Assembly: GCA_003367665.1 (NCBI GenBank)
Contig: QKXI01000004.1
Span: 124,001 to 188,000 of the forward strand
Source of the DNA: Leifsonia sp. ku-ls
Lineage (GTDB): Bacteria > Actinomycetota > Actinomycetes > Actinomycetales > Microbacteriaceae
Length of the DNA stretch: 64,000 bases
Direction: 5' to 3'
The notes beneath the pieces were generated by a model that did not search any database, was not told where the DNA came from, and saw nothing but the letters and a program-made list of their open reading frames with translations. The position numbers and the translations under genes are program-made. Positions 9,141 to 16,751 of the stretch are shown piece by piece. Positions within the stretch are counted from its first letter, which is position 1; the number at the start of each line of letters is the position of its first letter.

Positions 9141-10139
9141 ATGACCAGGAGTCGCGCCGTGTACACGGCACTTCTGGGGGGATACGAAGAGCTGCTCGAG
9201 CAGCCGGTCGCGCAGCAGACGGACATCCCGTTCATCTGCTTCACGGACGACCCGGAGCTGACAAGCGAGACCTGGCGCATCGTGCTGGTCGAGCCGATGC
9301 TACCCCTCGACCTCGTGCGCAGCCAGCGCGACTACAAGATCCGGGGACACGAAGAGGTGGCCGGGTACGAGGAGACGCTCTACATCGACAACTCGATCCT
9401 GTTGAAGGTGACGCCGGACGCGATCCTCGACGACTGGCTCGCCGACGCCGACTACGCGGTGTCGCTGCACAGCTACCGCGAGCGCGTGATCGACGAGTTC
9501 GACGAGGTCGTCGCGCTCAATTACGACGACGCGGCACGCGTGCAGGAACAGCTGCTGCACTACGCCGACCTCTACCCGGATCTGATCCACCAGCACCCGT
9601 ACTGGAACGGCATGATCGCCCGCCGGCGCACCGCGACGGTGGACGCCGCGATGGCTCGCTGGTTCGACCACGTCCTCCGCTATTCGCGCCGCGACCAGCT
9701 GTCGGCCAATGTCGCCCTCGGCCTGTCCGGGCTGCGCGTCAACGCCGTCGAGCTCGACAACTTCGACTCCGAGCTGCACAGCTGGCCGGTCGAGGTCGCC
9801 AGAAAGATCCACCTGGGCAAGAACAATCGACGGAACGCCGGGCCCCTGCTCGCCGAAGTCGCCCGCCTGAAACGAGAGGTCGCCGATCTCACCCGGCAGC
9901 TGGAGAGCGCGGCGGACGATCAGCGGGCTCTTGCGGACCTCCGCGGCGAGGTGGACGCCGTCCGCCGTGAGCTCGAGGAGACCCGCCAGGCGTCCGCACG
10001 CGAGCAGGCGCGGATCGAAGGCGAGTGGAGGGCCGAGGTGGGCGGCCTCCTCAACAGCACGTCGTGGAAGGCGTCGGCGCCGATCCGCTGGGCCGCGTCG
10101 TCCGTGCGACGGGTACGCCACAGGGGGTCGGGACATTAG
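9141..10139 (+). CDS. DUF616 (TOD1/MUCI70-like) glycosyltransferase with C-terminal coiled coil
   Basis: Residues 1-230 match the DUF616 glycosyltransferase-like domain: AVYTALLGGYEEL at the start, FICFTDDPEL, a RDYKIRGHE segment, ETLYIDNSILLK and the HSYRERVIDEF stretch. The last 100 residues are a charged heptad-rich helix (LAEVARLKREVADLTRQLES onward) predicted as a coiled coil, ending in a short basic tail. The ATG has AAGGAG 11 bases upstream. Donor and acceptor are unknown. The stop codon overlaps the probable start of the next epimerase gene. Confidence 0.82.
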   Translation: MTRSRAVYTALLGGYEELLEQPVAQQTDIPFICFTDDPELTSETWRIVLVEPMLPLDLVRSQRDYKIRGHEEVAGYEETLYIDNSILLKVTPDAILDDWLADADYAVSLHSYRERVIDEFDEVVALNYDDAARVQEQLLHYADLYPDLIHQHPYWNGMIARRRTATVDAAMARWFDHVLRYSRRDQLSANVALGLSGLRVNAVELDNFDSELHSWPVEVARKIHLGKNNRRNAGPLLAEVARLKREVADLTRQLESAADDQRALADLRGEVDAVRRELEETRQASAREQARIEGEWRAEVGGLLNSTSWKASAPIRWAASSVRRVRHRGSGH

Positions 10140-11067
10140 GGTCATCGTCACCGGCGGGGCCGGTTTCATCGGCTCCACCCTCGTCGCGGCGCTTCTCGAT
10201 CGAGGCGACGATGTCGTCGTCGTCGACTCCTTCGCGCCGTACTACGATCCGGAGCTCAAGCGGGGAGCGCTCGCGGGGGTGGCCGGACCGCGGCTCAACG
10301 TGGTCGAGGGCGACCTCAACGAGCTGGACCTCGCCCCCGTCGTGAGCGGCGCGGACGGCATCGTCCATCTCGCCGGGCAGCCGGGGGTGCGCAAGTCCTG
10401 GGGCGACGACTTCCTGACGTACACCCGCGCGAACGTGGATGCGACCCAGCGTCTCCTCGAGGCGGTGGCCCGGCATGCGCCGGAGGCCCGAGTGCTCTAT
10501 GCATCCTCCTCGTCCGTCTACGGTCAGGCGGAGACCTACCCGACCACGGAGGACATGCTTCCGCGGCCGCTGTCGCCGTACGGCGTGACGAAACTGGCCG
10601 GCGAGCACCTCACCAACCTCTACGCGGAGAACTTCGGCCTGCGGGCGGCCGCGTTCCGGTTCTTCACGGTGTACGGACCGAGACAGCGGCCCGACATGGC
10701 CTTCACGCGCTTCCTGACGGCGGCGCGCGACGGCGCACCGATCACCGTCTACGGGACGGGCGAGCAGATCCGGGACTTCACCTTCGTCGGCGACATCGTC
10801 GCCGCCCTGATCGCGGGCCTCGACACCGCTACGACGCTGCCGCGGGTGATGAACCTCTCGGGCGGCTCGAGCGTGTCGGTCAACGAGGTGCTCGACACCA
10901 TCGGACGTGTGACCGGCCGGGAACTCGACATCCGCCGGCTCGACCCGGTGCGCGGCGACGTCTTCCGCACCGGAGGCGACAGCTCCCTTGCCAGAGAGGC
11001 TCTCGGCTGGACGCCCGCCGTCGGGCTGGAGGAGGGCCTCGCGCGGCAGTGGAGCTGGATCAGCTGA
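10135..11067 (+). CDS. NAD-dependent epimerase/dehydratase (UDP-sugar 4-epimerase-like), probable ATT start
   Basis: Extended SDR acting on a nucleotide sugar. Counting from the proposed start, the 310 residues show GGAGFIGS (7-14), ASSSSVYG (123-130), catalytic Tyr149/Lys153 in YGVTK, RFFTVYGPRQRPDMA and IRDFTFVGDIV, most like UDP-glucuronate or UDP-glucose 4-epimerases. No ATG or GTG occurs close to the glycine-rich loop. The codon giving the usual MRVIVTGG N-terminus is ATT at 10135-10137, seven bases after AGGGGG and overlapping the upstream TAG stop. The next in-frame alternative, GTG 9967, would overlap the DUF616 gene by about 170 bases. Its 3' end overlaps the convergent wzt by eight bases. 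Confidence 0.85.
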   Translation: MRVIVTGGAGFIGSTLVAALLDRGDDVVVVDSFAPYYDPELKRGALAGVAGPRLNVVEGDLNELDLAPVVSGADGIVHLAGQPGVRKSWGDDFLTYTRANVDATQRLLEAVARHAPEARVLYASSSSVYGQAETYPTTEDMLPRPLSPYGVTKLAGEHLTNLYAENFGLRAAAFRFFTVYGPRQRPDMAFTRFLTAARDGAPITVYGTGEQIRDFTFVGDIVAALIAGLDTATTLPRVMNLSGGSSVSVNEVLDTIGRVTGRELDIRRLDPVRGDVFRTGGDSSLAREALGWTPAVGLEEGLARQWSWIS

Positions 11068-12319
11068 TCGGCGCGCCCGTCGCGGCCGACTCCCGGTCGA
11101 CGACGACCGCCGACGCGTCGAGGCGCACGATGCCGGAGCCGACCTCGTATGGTGCGATCTCGAACGTCGAGGCCGGCGTCATGCGGTCCAGCGAGGCGCC
11201 GGAGACCTCCTCCAGGCTTCCCCGGACGGAGTACTGGCCGGCGCCGAGCGCGTTCCGGTCGATGACGAAGTCGACCTCGTGGAATCCGGGCTCCGCGGGG
11301 ATGGTCGTCTTGAGCATCTTGGTGTTGAGCCCGTAGACCCCGAGGCCCGTCACGGTCTCGATGGCGATGCCGGCGGCGATCGGTGCCTGCGGGGCGGTCA
11401 GCCGGTAGCGGTACCGCACCACGATGTCCGAGCCCGGCTCCAGGAGGATGCTCTCGGACTTGTCCTTCGGCTCCCGGGTGACGTCGACCTCGCCGTTGAC
11501 CCGCGGCAGGGCGACGATGCTGTCGATGACGGCCGTCTTCGGCACCTCGACCGTCTGGTGGCTCTCCTCGTGCTCGATCCGCTCCTGCTCGAATCCACGG
11601 CGCAGGACACGGAGACCGTCGGCGACGTTGCCGTCGTGGATGAGCTCGCCGTGGTTGAGCACCACGACGCGGTCGCACAGCCGCCCGACCTGCTCGGCCG
11701 AGTGGCTGACCAACACGATGGTCCGGCCATCGCGCTGGAACTCCTCGATCTTGTCCATGCACTTGCGCTGGAACGGCTCGTCGCCCACGGCGAGGACCTC
11801 GTCCACCAGCAGCAGGTCAGGGTCGACGTGCACCGCGACGGCGAAGGCCAGGCGGACGTACATGCCGGAGCTGTAGAACTTCACCTGGGTGTCGATGAAG
11901 TCCTCGATCCCGGAGAAGTCGACGATCCCGTCGAAATACTGATCCGTCTGCTTCCGCGAGAGACCGAGGATGGCGGCGTTCAGGTAGACGTTCTCGCGGC
12001 CGGTGAGGTCGGGGTGGAACCCGGCCCCCAGCTCCAGGAGAGCGGCCATCCGCCCGCGCCGGGCCACGGTCCCGGTGGTCGGCTCGATGATGCCGCCGAT
12101 CACCTTCAGCAGCGTGCTCTTGCCCGAGCCGTTGTGGCCGACCAGCCCGACGGTGCTTCCCGCGTCGATGTCGAGGTCGATGTTGCGGAGAGCCCAGAAG
12201 TCGTCGCGGTGCTTGCGCGAGGCGGAGAAGTTGAGGACGCGCTCCTTGAGCGACTTCTCTTTGTGCATCACGAACCGCTTGGACACGTCCGTGACCTTGA
12301 TGAGAGGGGTGTCAGTCAT
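11060..12319 (-). CDS. wzt: Wzt-type polysaccharide ABC transporter ATPase with C-terminal carbohydrate-binding domain
   Basis: ATPase of an O-antigen/teichoic-acid-type exporter. The nucleotide-binding domain has Walker A GHNGSGKST (61-69), the signature SSGMYVRLAFAV starting near residue 150 (M in place of the usual Q), and Walker B LLLVDEVLAVGD (169-180). Residues from about 260 to 419 form a beta-rich extra domain like the Wzt C-terminal domain, which in E. coli O8/O9a recognises the polymer's terminal modification. The gene follows wzm with only three bases between them and runs into the epimerase gene. It implies intracellular polymer synthesis followed by ABC export. Confidence 0.93.
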   Translation of the reverse strand: MTDTPLIKVTDVSKRFVMHKEKSLKERVLNFSASRKHRDDFWALRNIDLDIDAGSTVGLVGHNGSGKSTLLKVIGGIIEPTTGTVARRGRMAALLELGAGFHPDLTGRENVYLNAAILGLSRKQTDQYFDGIVDFSGIEDFIDTQVKFYSSGMYVRLAFAVAVHVDPDLLLVDEVLAVGDEPFQRKCMDKIEEFQRDGRTIVLVSHSAEQVGRLCDRVVVLNHGELIHDGNVADGLRVLRRGFEQERIEHEESHQTVEVPKTAVIDSIVALPRVNGEVDVTREPKDKSESILLEPGSDIVVRYRYRLTAPQAPIAAGIAIETVTGLGVYGLNTKMLKTTIPAEPGFHEVDFVIDRNALGAGQYSVRGSLEEVSGASLDRMTPASTFEIAPYEVGSGIVRLDASAVVVDRESAATGAPIS

Positions 12320-12322
12320 GCG

Positions 12323-13249
12323 TCAGATCTCCTGAGCGAAATTGCCCTGCAGGCGGGAGAAGATGCGCTGCGAGATCCACAGCAGGATGATGCTCACGAC
12401 GAGCATGATGCAGAGTCGGAGCGTCAAATGGTCAGGCCAGACCTGCGCCGTTGCGCCGGTGCCCTCGAGACCTCCGGCCCACAGCGCCTTCTGCATGCCG
12501 ATGATCGCGATGGTGACCGGGTTCGCGAGGTAGAGCTGCTCCAGCCAGTTGCCGTGCAGCTGCTGGTTCACGAAGGTGAAGGGGTAGACGATCGGGGAGG
12601 CCCAGAACAGCACCAGCAGGGCGATCTCCACGAAGTGCTGCGTGTCGCGAAGGTAGACGTTGATCGCCGACAGGGTGAGCCCGATCGCGGTGGCGAAGAT
12701 GACGAGCATCACGATGGAGAGCGGCGCGAGCAGCAGAGAGATCCCGACCGGGAAGTGGGCGAGAACCACGATCGCGATCAGCAGCACGACGAGCTGCACC
12801 AGGAAGTTGAAGATGGCGCCGCCGACCGTGCTCAGCGGGAAGATCTCCCGGGGGAGGTAGACCTTCTTGACCAGGCCACCGTTGCCGAGGATCGATCCGG
12901 TCGCCCCCGACACGATCTCGCTGAAGAGACCCCAGGTGGTGAGGCCGGTGAAGACGAAGATGGCGAAGTCCGGCGTGTTCCTGGCGGCGCCGAGGATCTG
13001 GCCGATCGCGAAGTAGTAGATCAGCAGCTGGATGAGGGGCCGGGCGAGGCTCCAGACCAGACCGAGGGTGCTGTCCTTGTAGCGTGCCTTGATCTCACGC
13101 TTGACGAGCAGCCAGAGCAGTTCGCGGTGCGACCAGATCTCGGCGATCGAACGTCCGCTGCCGCGGAAGAAGCCTTGCCGCTCGCTCACCGTCTGGAACG
13201 GTTGCTGCTGAAGAGCGAGCATACGGGTCTCGGCTGCGCTGGTGCTCAT
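12323..13249 (-). CDS. wzm: Wzm-type ABC-2 polysaccharide exporter permease
   Basis: Membrane half of the exporter. The 308-residue protein has a cytoplasmic amphipathic N-terminus, the ABC-2 entry motif LLVKREIKARYKDSTLGLVW (about residues 46-65), and six hydrophobic helices, as in Wzm/TagG proteins that move lipid-linked polysaccharide. ATG 13249 starts the protein at MSTSAAE; further upstream codons lie in the promoter region. A TACAAT hexamer on the minus strand (13324-13319) is a good -10, giving a leader of roughly 60 bases. wzm and wzt form a two-gene operon. Confidence 0.93.
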   Translation of the reverse strand: MSTSAAETRMLALQQQPFQTVSERQGFFRGSGRSIAEIWSHRELLWLLVKREIKARYKDSTLGLVWSLARPLIQLLIYYFAIGQILGAARNTPDFAIFVFTGLTTWGLFSEIVSGATGSILGNGGLVKKVYLPREIFPLSTVGGAIFNFLVQLVVLLIAIVVLAHFPVGISLLLAPLSIVMLVIFATAIGLTLSAINVYLRDTQHFVEIALLVLFWASPIVYPFTFVNQQLHGNWLEQLYLANPVTIAIIGMQKALWAGGLEGTGATAQVWPDHLTLRLCIMLVVSIILLWISQRIFSRLQGNFAQEI

Positions 13250-13318
13250 GGATTCGGTGTCCGTCTTTCGTGGCGACGCGGGCGGGTGGTCGAGGCGCCT
13301 GCGGATTAACAGAACGTC

Positions 13319-13377
13319 ATTGTAGCCACAGCACATCGGAGAACCGTGTCCTGGCCCGGATGTGCCCTGGGTAAGAT
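13319..13377. promoter_or_regulatory. Divergent promoters between wzm and a glycosyltransferase
   Basis: The 179-base gap between divergent genes holds TACAAT on the minus strand (13324-13319, towards wzm) and TAAGAT on the plus strand (13372-13377, towards the glycosyltransferase at 13429). Both fit actinobacterial -10 hexamers. I find no clear -35 partners. Nothing else coding is visible in the gap. Confidence 0.45.
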
Positions 13378-13428
13378 TCGGGATGCGCTCGGGGGGAGCG
13401 CAGCAGCCAGCGAGTGAGGGATACAGCA

Positions 13429-15330
13429 GTGAGCGTGGTGGGAAAGCCGAAGAGACTGGCGAAGAAGGTCGCGAGACGGATGCTCGAACGCGCGGGGATC
13501 GACCCGTCGGCCCTGCGGGTGCGGCACGAGCCCGTCCCGGCGGAGCCGACTCACCGCTACGCGAACGGGCTCTCGAGCGAGCTGCCGCTGTCCGCCGCCG
13601 AGCTCTGGAAGCGGCACACCTCCATGCCGCTCGTCGTGATCGTGTACGGCGGAGTCGGGGCGGGACACGACGCGTGGTTCCGGGAGCTGCGCGCCGAGTT
13701 CCCCGTCCACTTCCTGGTTCCCGCCGCCTCGGCGGAGTCGCTGTCGGTCCCGGCGGAGTGGTTCACTCCCTGCGGGTTCGTGCAGGATGCGGCCAGGACG
13801 CGGCTGGAACCCGTGCTGCGGTGGGTTCACCAGCACTGGCGACGATGCGACCTCCTCTTCGTCGACGCGGACCAGTCGCTCCCGCGGGCGCAGGACCTGC
13901 TCCGGCTGCAGCATGCCGCCCACGCCTACGACGTCGACGACGAGACCGGGATCGTGACGCCGGGACACCGGGTCGACGGGGGCTTCCACGCGGGCTTCGA
14001 CTACGACCGTCGCCGCGGCGCGTTCGTGAGCGTCGGAGGGGCCGCGCCCGATTACGGCCAGGACTCGATGCCGCGCTTCGTGCTGACGGCGCTCGCGCAC
14101 GGCACGCTCGTCCGCGCCGACGCGGTCGACCGTGTGCTCCGGCCCAGCAGCGACGGCGAACTCGCGACCACGCTGGACGAAGACATCTCGCTGTTCGTCG
14201 GCCGCGCCTGGCACCAGGGCGTCCGCACGCTCTCGTACCCCACGGTCGTGCTCGCACGCCACGACCTGCCCGTGCCGCCGGTGACGCCCTGGCACACGGC
14301 GTGGCTCACCGACCGAAGGGTGACGAACGCCGAAGGTGCGCGGCGCATCATCTTCGTCCTCAATGCGACCTCGATCTCCGGCGGCATCCGCGTCGTGTTC
14401 GAGGAGGCGGAGGGGCTCGCCGTCCGCGGGTTCGACGTGGAGATCTGGTCGCTCCAGGGGCAGCCGGACTGGACGGACCTCGCCATCCCTGTGACGACCT
14501 TCCGTTCCTATTTCGACATGCTGGTCGCCCTCCGGAAGGAGGAGGCGATCAAGGTCGCGACCTGGTGGGAGACGCAGCAGGTGGTGTGGCTGGCCAGCGT
14601 CACGACGGGGATCCCGGTCAGCTTCGCGCAGGAGTTCGAAGCCTGGTTCTACCCGACGCAGCCGGTCTCCCGGGCGGCCGTCGCCTCCAGCGCCCGCCGC
14701 GAGTTCGACACCCTGACCACCGGCAGCTACCAGGCCGCGGAGCTCGGCGCCCTCGGGATCGACTCGACGATCGTGCCGGTCGGCTACGACCCTCGGCTCT
14801 TCTTCCCCCTCGATCGTGTGGAACGGAAGGAGGGCACGCTGCTCGCGGTCGGGCGCTCCTTCTTCCAGAAGAACTTCCGTCTCACCGCGGAGGCCTGGCG
14901 GTCCCTCGGCGACGACCGCCCCGAGCTGGTCCTCTTCGGCTATGAGCCGGACATCCTGGTGGACGAGCGCGTGAACTACGAGATGCGCCCGTCGCATCGC
15001 CGGGTGAACGAGCTCTACAACGAGGCGTCCGCCTTCGTGCTGACCTCGTTGCACGAGGGGTTCGGGCTCCCGCTCATCGAGGCGATGGCCGCCGGTTGCC
15101 CCGTCATCACGACGGATTCGCACGGCAACCGCGACTTCTGCGTCGACGGCGTCAACTGCATCGTCGTGCCCTCCGACGACCCGCAGCCACTCGCCGAGGC
15201 GATCACCCGGCTGCTCGGCGACCAGGAGCTCCGTGCACGGCTCAGCGCGGCGGGACTCCGCACGGCGGAGGACTACGCGTGGCCGGTGGTCCTCGACCGC
15301 ATTGCGGAGTACTACGCCGGGGTGGCCTGA
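13429..15330 (+). CDS. Two-domain glycosyltransferase: degenerate GT2-like N-half plus GT4
   Basis: 633 residues. The C-terminal half (from about residue 305) is a clear GT-B/GT4 enzyme: IIFVLNATSISGGIRVVFEEA resembles the acceptor domain of WsaF-type rhamnosyltransferases, followed by GTLLAVGRSFFQKN and LHEGFGLPLIEAMAAGCPV. The N-terminal half has a vestigial GT2 pattern: CDLLFVDADQ in place of the usual DxD strand, HGTLVRADAV, then LDEDISLFVGRAWHQGVR. Its first 40 residues are basic. GTG 13429 has GAGGG nine bases upstream; GTG 13414 is an alternative. It is the first of three very large fused glycosyltransferases in this stretch. Confidence 0.8.
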   Translation: MSVVGKPKRLAKKVARRMLERAGIDPSALRVRHEPVPAEPTHRYANGLSSELPLSAAELWKRHTSMPLVVIVYGGVGAGHDAWFRELRAEFPVHFLVPAASAESLSVPAEWFTPCGFVQDAARTRLEPVLRWVHQHWRRCDLLFVDADQSLPRAQDLLRLQHAAHAYDVDDETGIVTPGHRVDGGFHAGFDYDRRRGAFVSVGGAAPDYGQDSMPRFVLTALAHGTLVRADAVDRVLRPSSDGELATTLDEDISLFVGRAWHQGVRTLSYPTVVLARHDLPVPPVTPWHTAWLTDRRVTNAEGARRIIFVLNATSISGGIRVVFEEAEGLAVRGFDVEIWSLQGQPDWTDLAIPVTTFRSYFDMLVALRKEEAIKVATWWETQQVVWLASVTTGIPVSFAQEFEAWFYPTQPVSRAAVASSARREFDTLTTGSYQAAELGALGIDSTIVPVGYDPRLFFPLDRVERKEGTLLAVGRSFFQKNFRLTAEAWRSLGDDRPELVLFGYEPDILVDERVNYEMRPSHRRVNELYNEASAFVLTSLHEGFGLPLIEAMAAGCPVITTDSHGNRDFCVDGVNCIVVPSDDPQPLAEAITRLLGDQELRARLSAAGLRTAEDYAWPVVLDRIAEYYAGVA

Positions 15331-15332
15331 GC

Positions 15333-16718
15333 TCAGGCCAGGAGCCTCCGCTTGACCGCCGCCGCACGGCGCCAGACGGTCGTCCGCCGCAGCCGGGCGA
15401 ACCGCGGCGCGGCCGGGGCGGGCTCCGGAAGCGCGGCCGCATCCGGCGTGCGGGCGATCGTCGGCTCCGGCCTCTGCCGCAACGGCCCGAGGATGACGTC
15501 ACGCAGCTGCGCCGTCGTGGCGCTCCACCGCCAATCGTCGCGGATGAGGGCGATCCGTTCGCGCATCGCCTCCGCGATTCCCTCGTCCTCGGCGATCGAC
15601 CGGATGGCCGCAGCGGTCGCCGCGACGTCGCCGATGGGCGTCGCGACGCCGAGGCCGTTCCTGTCGATGTAGTCGGCGAACCAGTCGCCCTCCGAGACCA
15701 CGCTCGGCAGCGTCGCCCAGAAGTGGTCGAGGATGCGTGTGCGGAACGAGAAGTGGGTCTCGAGCGAGTCCTTGTGGGCGGAGATCGCCAGGTCGGCGTC
15801 CAGCAGATAGTCCGCCCGCTCGTCCGCGGGCACCCACTCGTCGAGGAAGACGACCGCCGTTCCGAGCACGCCCAGCTCCGCCGCGACGTCCTGAGCCCGT
15901 TGGACGGCAGGCGGCTTCCCGATCACCGAGTTCGGGTGCACCGTCCCGTAGAAGACGAGCTTGTATCGCGGATCCTCACGGCTCAGCTCCGCGATCGCCC
16001 GGATCGGGGTCTCGGCGTCGAACCAGTCCCAGATGCCGCCCGCCCAGAGCACGACGATGTCGTCCTCGCCGATGCCGTGCTTGCCGCGCAGCCCGTCCTC
16101 GTGGCGCTCCGGCTCCCGTTCCTCCATGCCGAAGGGCGCGAGACCGATGACGTCGTCGAGCGAGCGGTGCTCCAGCGTGCTGGGCAGGAGTCCCGCCGCC
16201 GCCATGATGTAGCCGAGCCAGTAGTCGCGCTGCCGCTCGTTCGATGCGACGAAGTAGGAGCCGGCCTGGGCACAGAAACGGAAGTATTTGAGGAGCTCCA
16301 GGAACTCCCTGTCCTTGTCCTCGGCGCCGCGGAAGCCGCTGATGACCTCGGCGCCCACCGTCTCGACCGGGAGCGCGTTGTACAGGTCGAAGACCAGACG
16401 CACGTTGCGCTCGACCGCGATGCGCGCGACGTTGGTGTCGATGAACTGGCAGAACACCACGTCGGAGGCCGCGACGAGGAGTTCGAGCTCCTGACGACTG
16501 CTGTAGGCGGTCACGGTGACGCCGTGGGCGTCCAGCTCGACCGGCTCGCTCCCGGCCACCCCGAGCGCGAGCGTGACCGGCATCGATGGTGCAAGGGCCT
16601 TGGCGATGGAGACGGCGCGAATGCCAGGGCCGGCCATCCGCTTGCCCACCACATCGCCCGCGACGATCAGGAGGCGCGGGACGCCGGGGCGGAAAGGCGC
16701 GGTCTGTAGCATGGACAT
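15333..16718 (-). CDS. Stand-alone GT4 glycosyltransferase (paralogue of a fused domain nearby)
   Basis: 461 residues. Seen: LLIVAGDVVGKRMAGPGIRA (about 17-36), LWAGGIWDWFDAETPI at the start of the second Rossmann domain, and ETHFSFRTRILDHFW, the last corresponding to the nucleotide-sugar site. The same three motifs occur in the C-terminal half of the protein encoded at 18635-21106 (KMAGPGIRA, GGGIYNWFD, ETTFSFRTRILDYLW), so the two are paralogues. The classical EGFGLP motif is absent from both. ATG 16718 is preferred for the GAGAGAG tract just upstream; ATGs at 16712, 16733 and 16739 are also in frame. It converges with the preceding gene at a two-base gap. Confidence 0.82.
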   Translation of the reverse strand: MSMLQTAPFRPGVPRLLIVAGDVVGKRMAGPGIRAVSIAKALAPSMPVTLALGVAGSEPVELDAHGVTVTAYSSRQELELLVAASDVVFCQFIDTNVARIAVERNVRLVFDLYNALPVETVGAEVISGFRGAEDKDREFLELLKYFRFCAQAGSYFVASNERQRDYWLGYIMAAAGLLPSTLEHRSLDDVIGLAPFGMEEREPERHEDGLRGKHGIGEDDIVVLWAGGIWDWFDAETPIRAIAELSREDPRYKLVFYGTVHPNSVIGKPPAVQRAQDVAAELGVLGTAVVFLDEWVPADERADYLLDADLAISAHKDSLETHFSFRTRILDHFWATLPSVVSEGDWFADYIDRNGLGVATPIGDVAATAAAIRSIAEDEGIAEAMRERIALIRDDWRWSATTAQLRDVILGPLRQRPEPTIARTPDAAALPEPAPAAPRFARLRRTTVWRRAAAVKRRLLA

Positions 16719-16751
16719 TCGTCTCTCTCTCATCAGCATCGCTTGGACGTC

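Noticed and set aside
9931-10134. TTG 9931 or GTG 9967 as the epimerase start
   Set aside because: Either would add 55-68 Arg-rich residues overlapping the DUF616 coiled coil and unlike any epimerase N-terminus.
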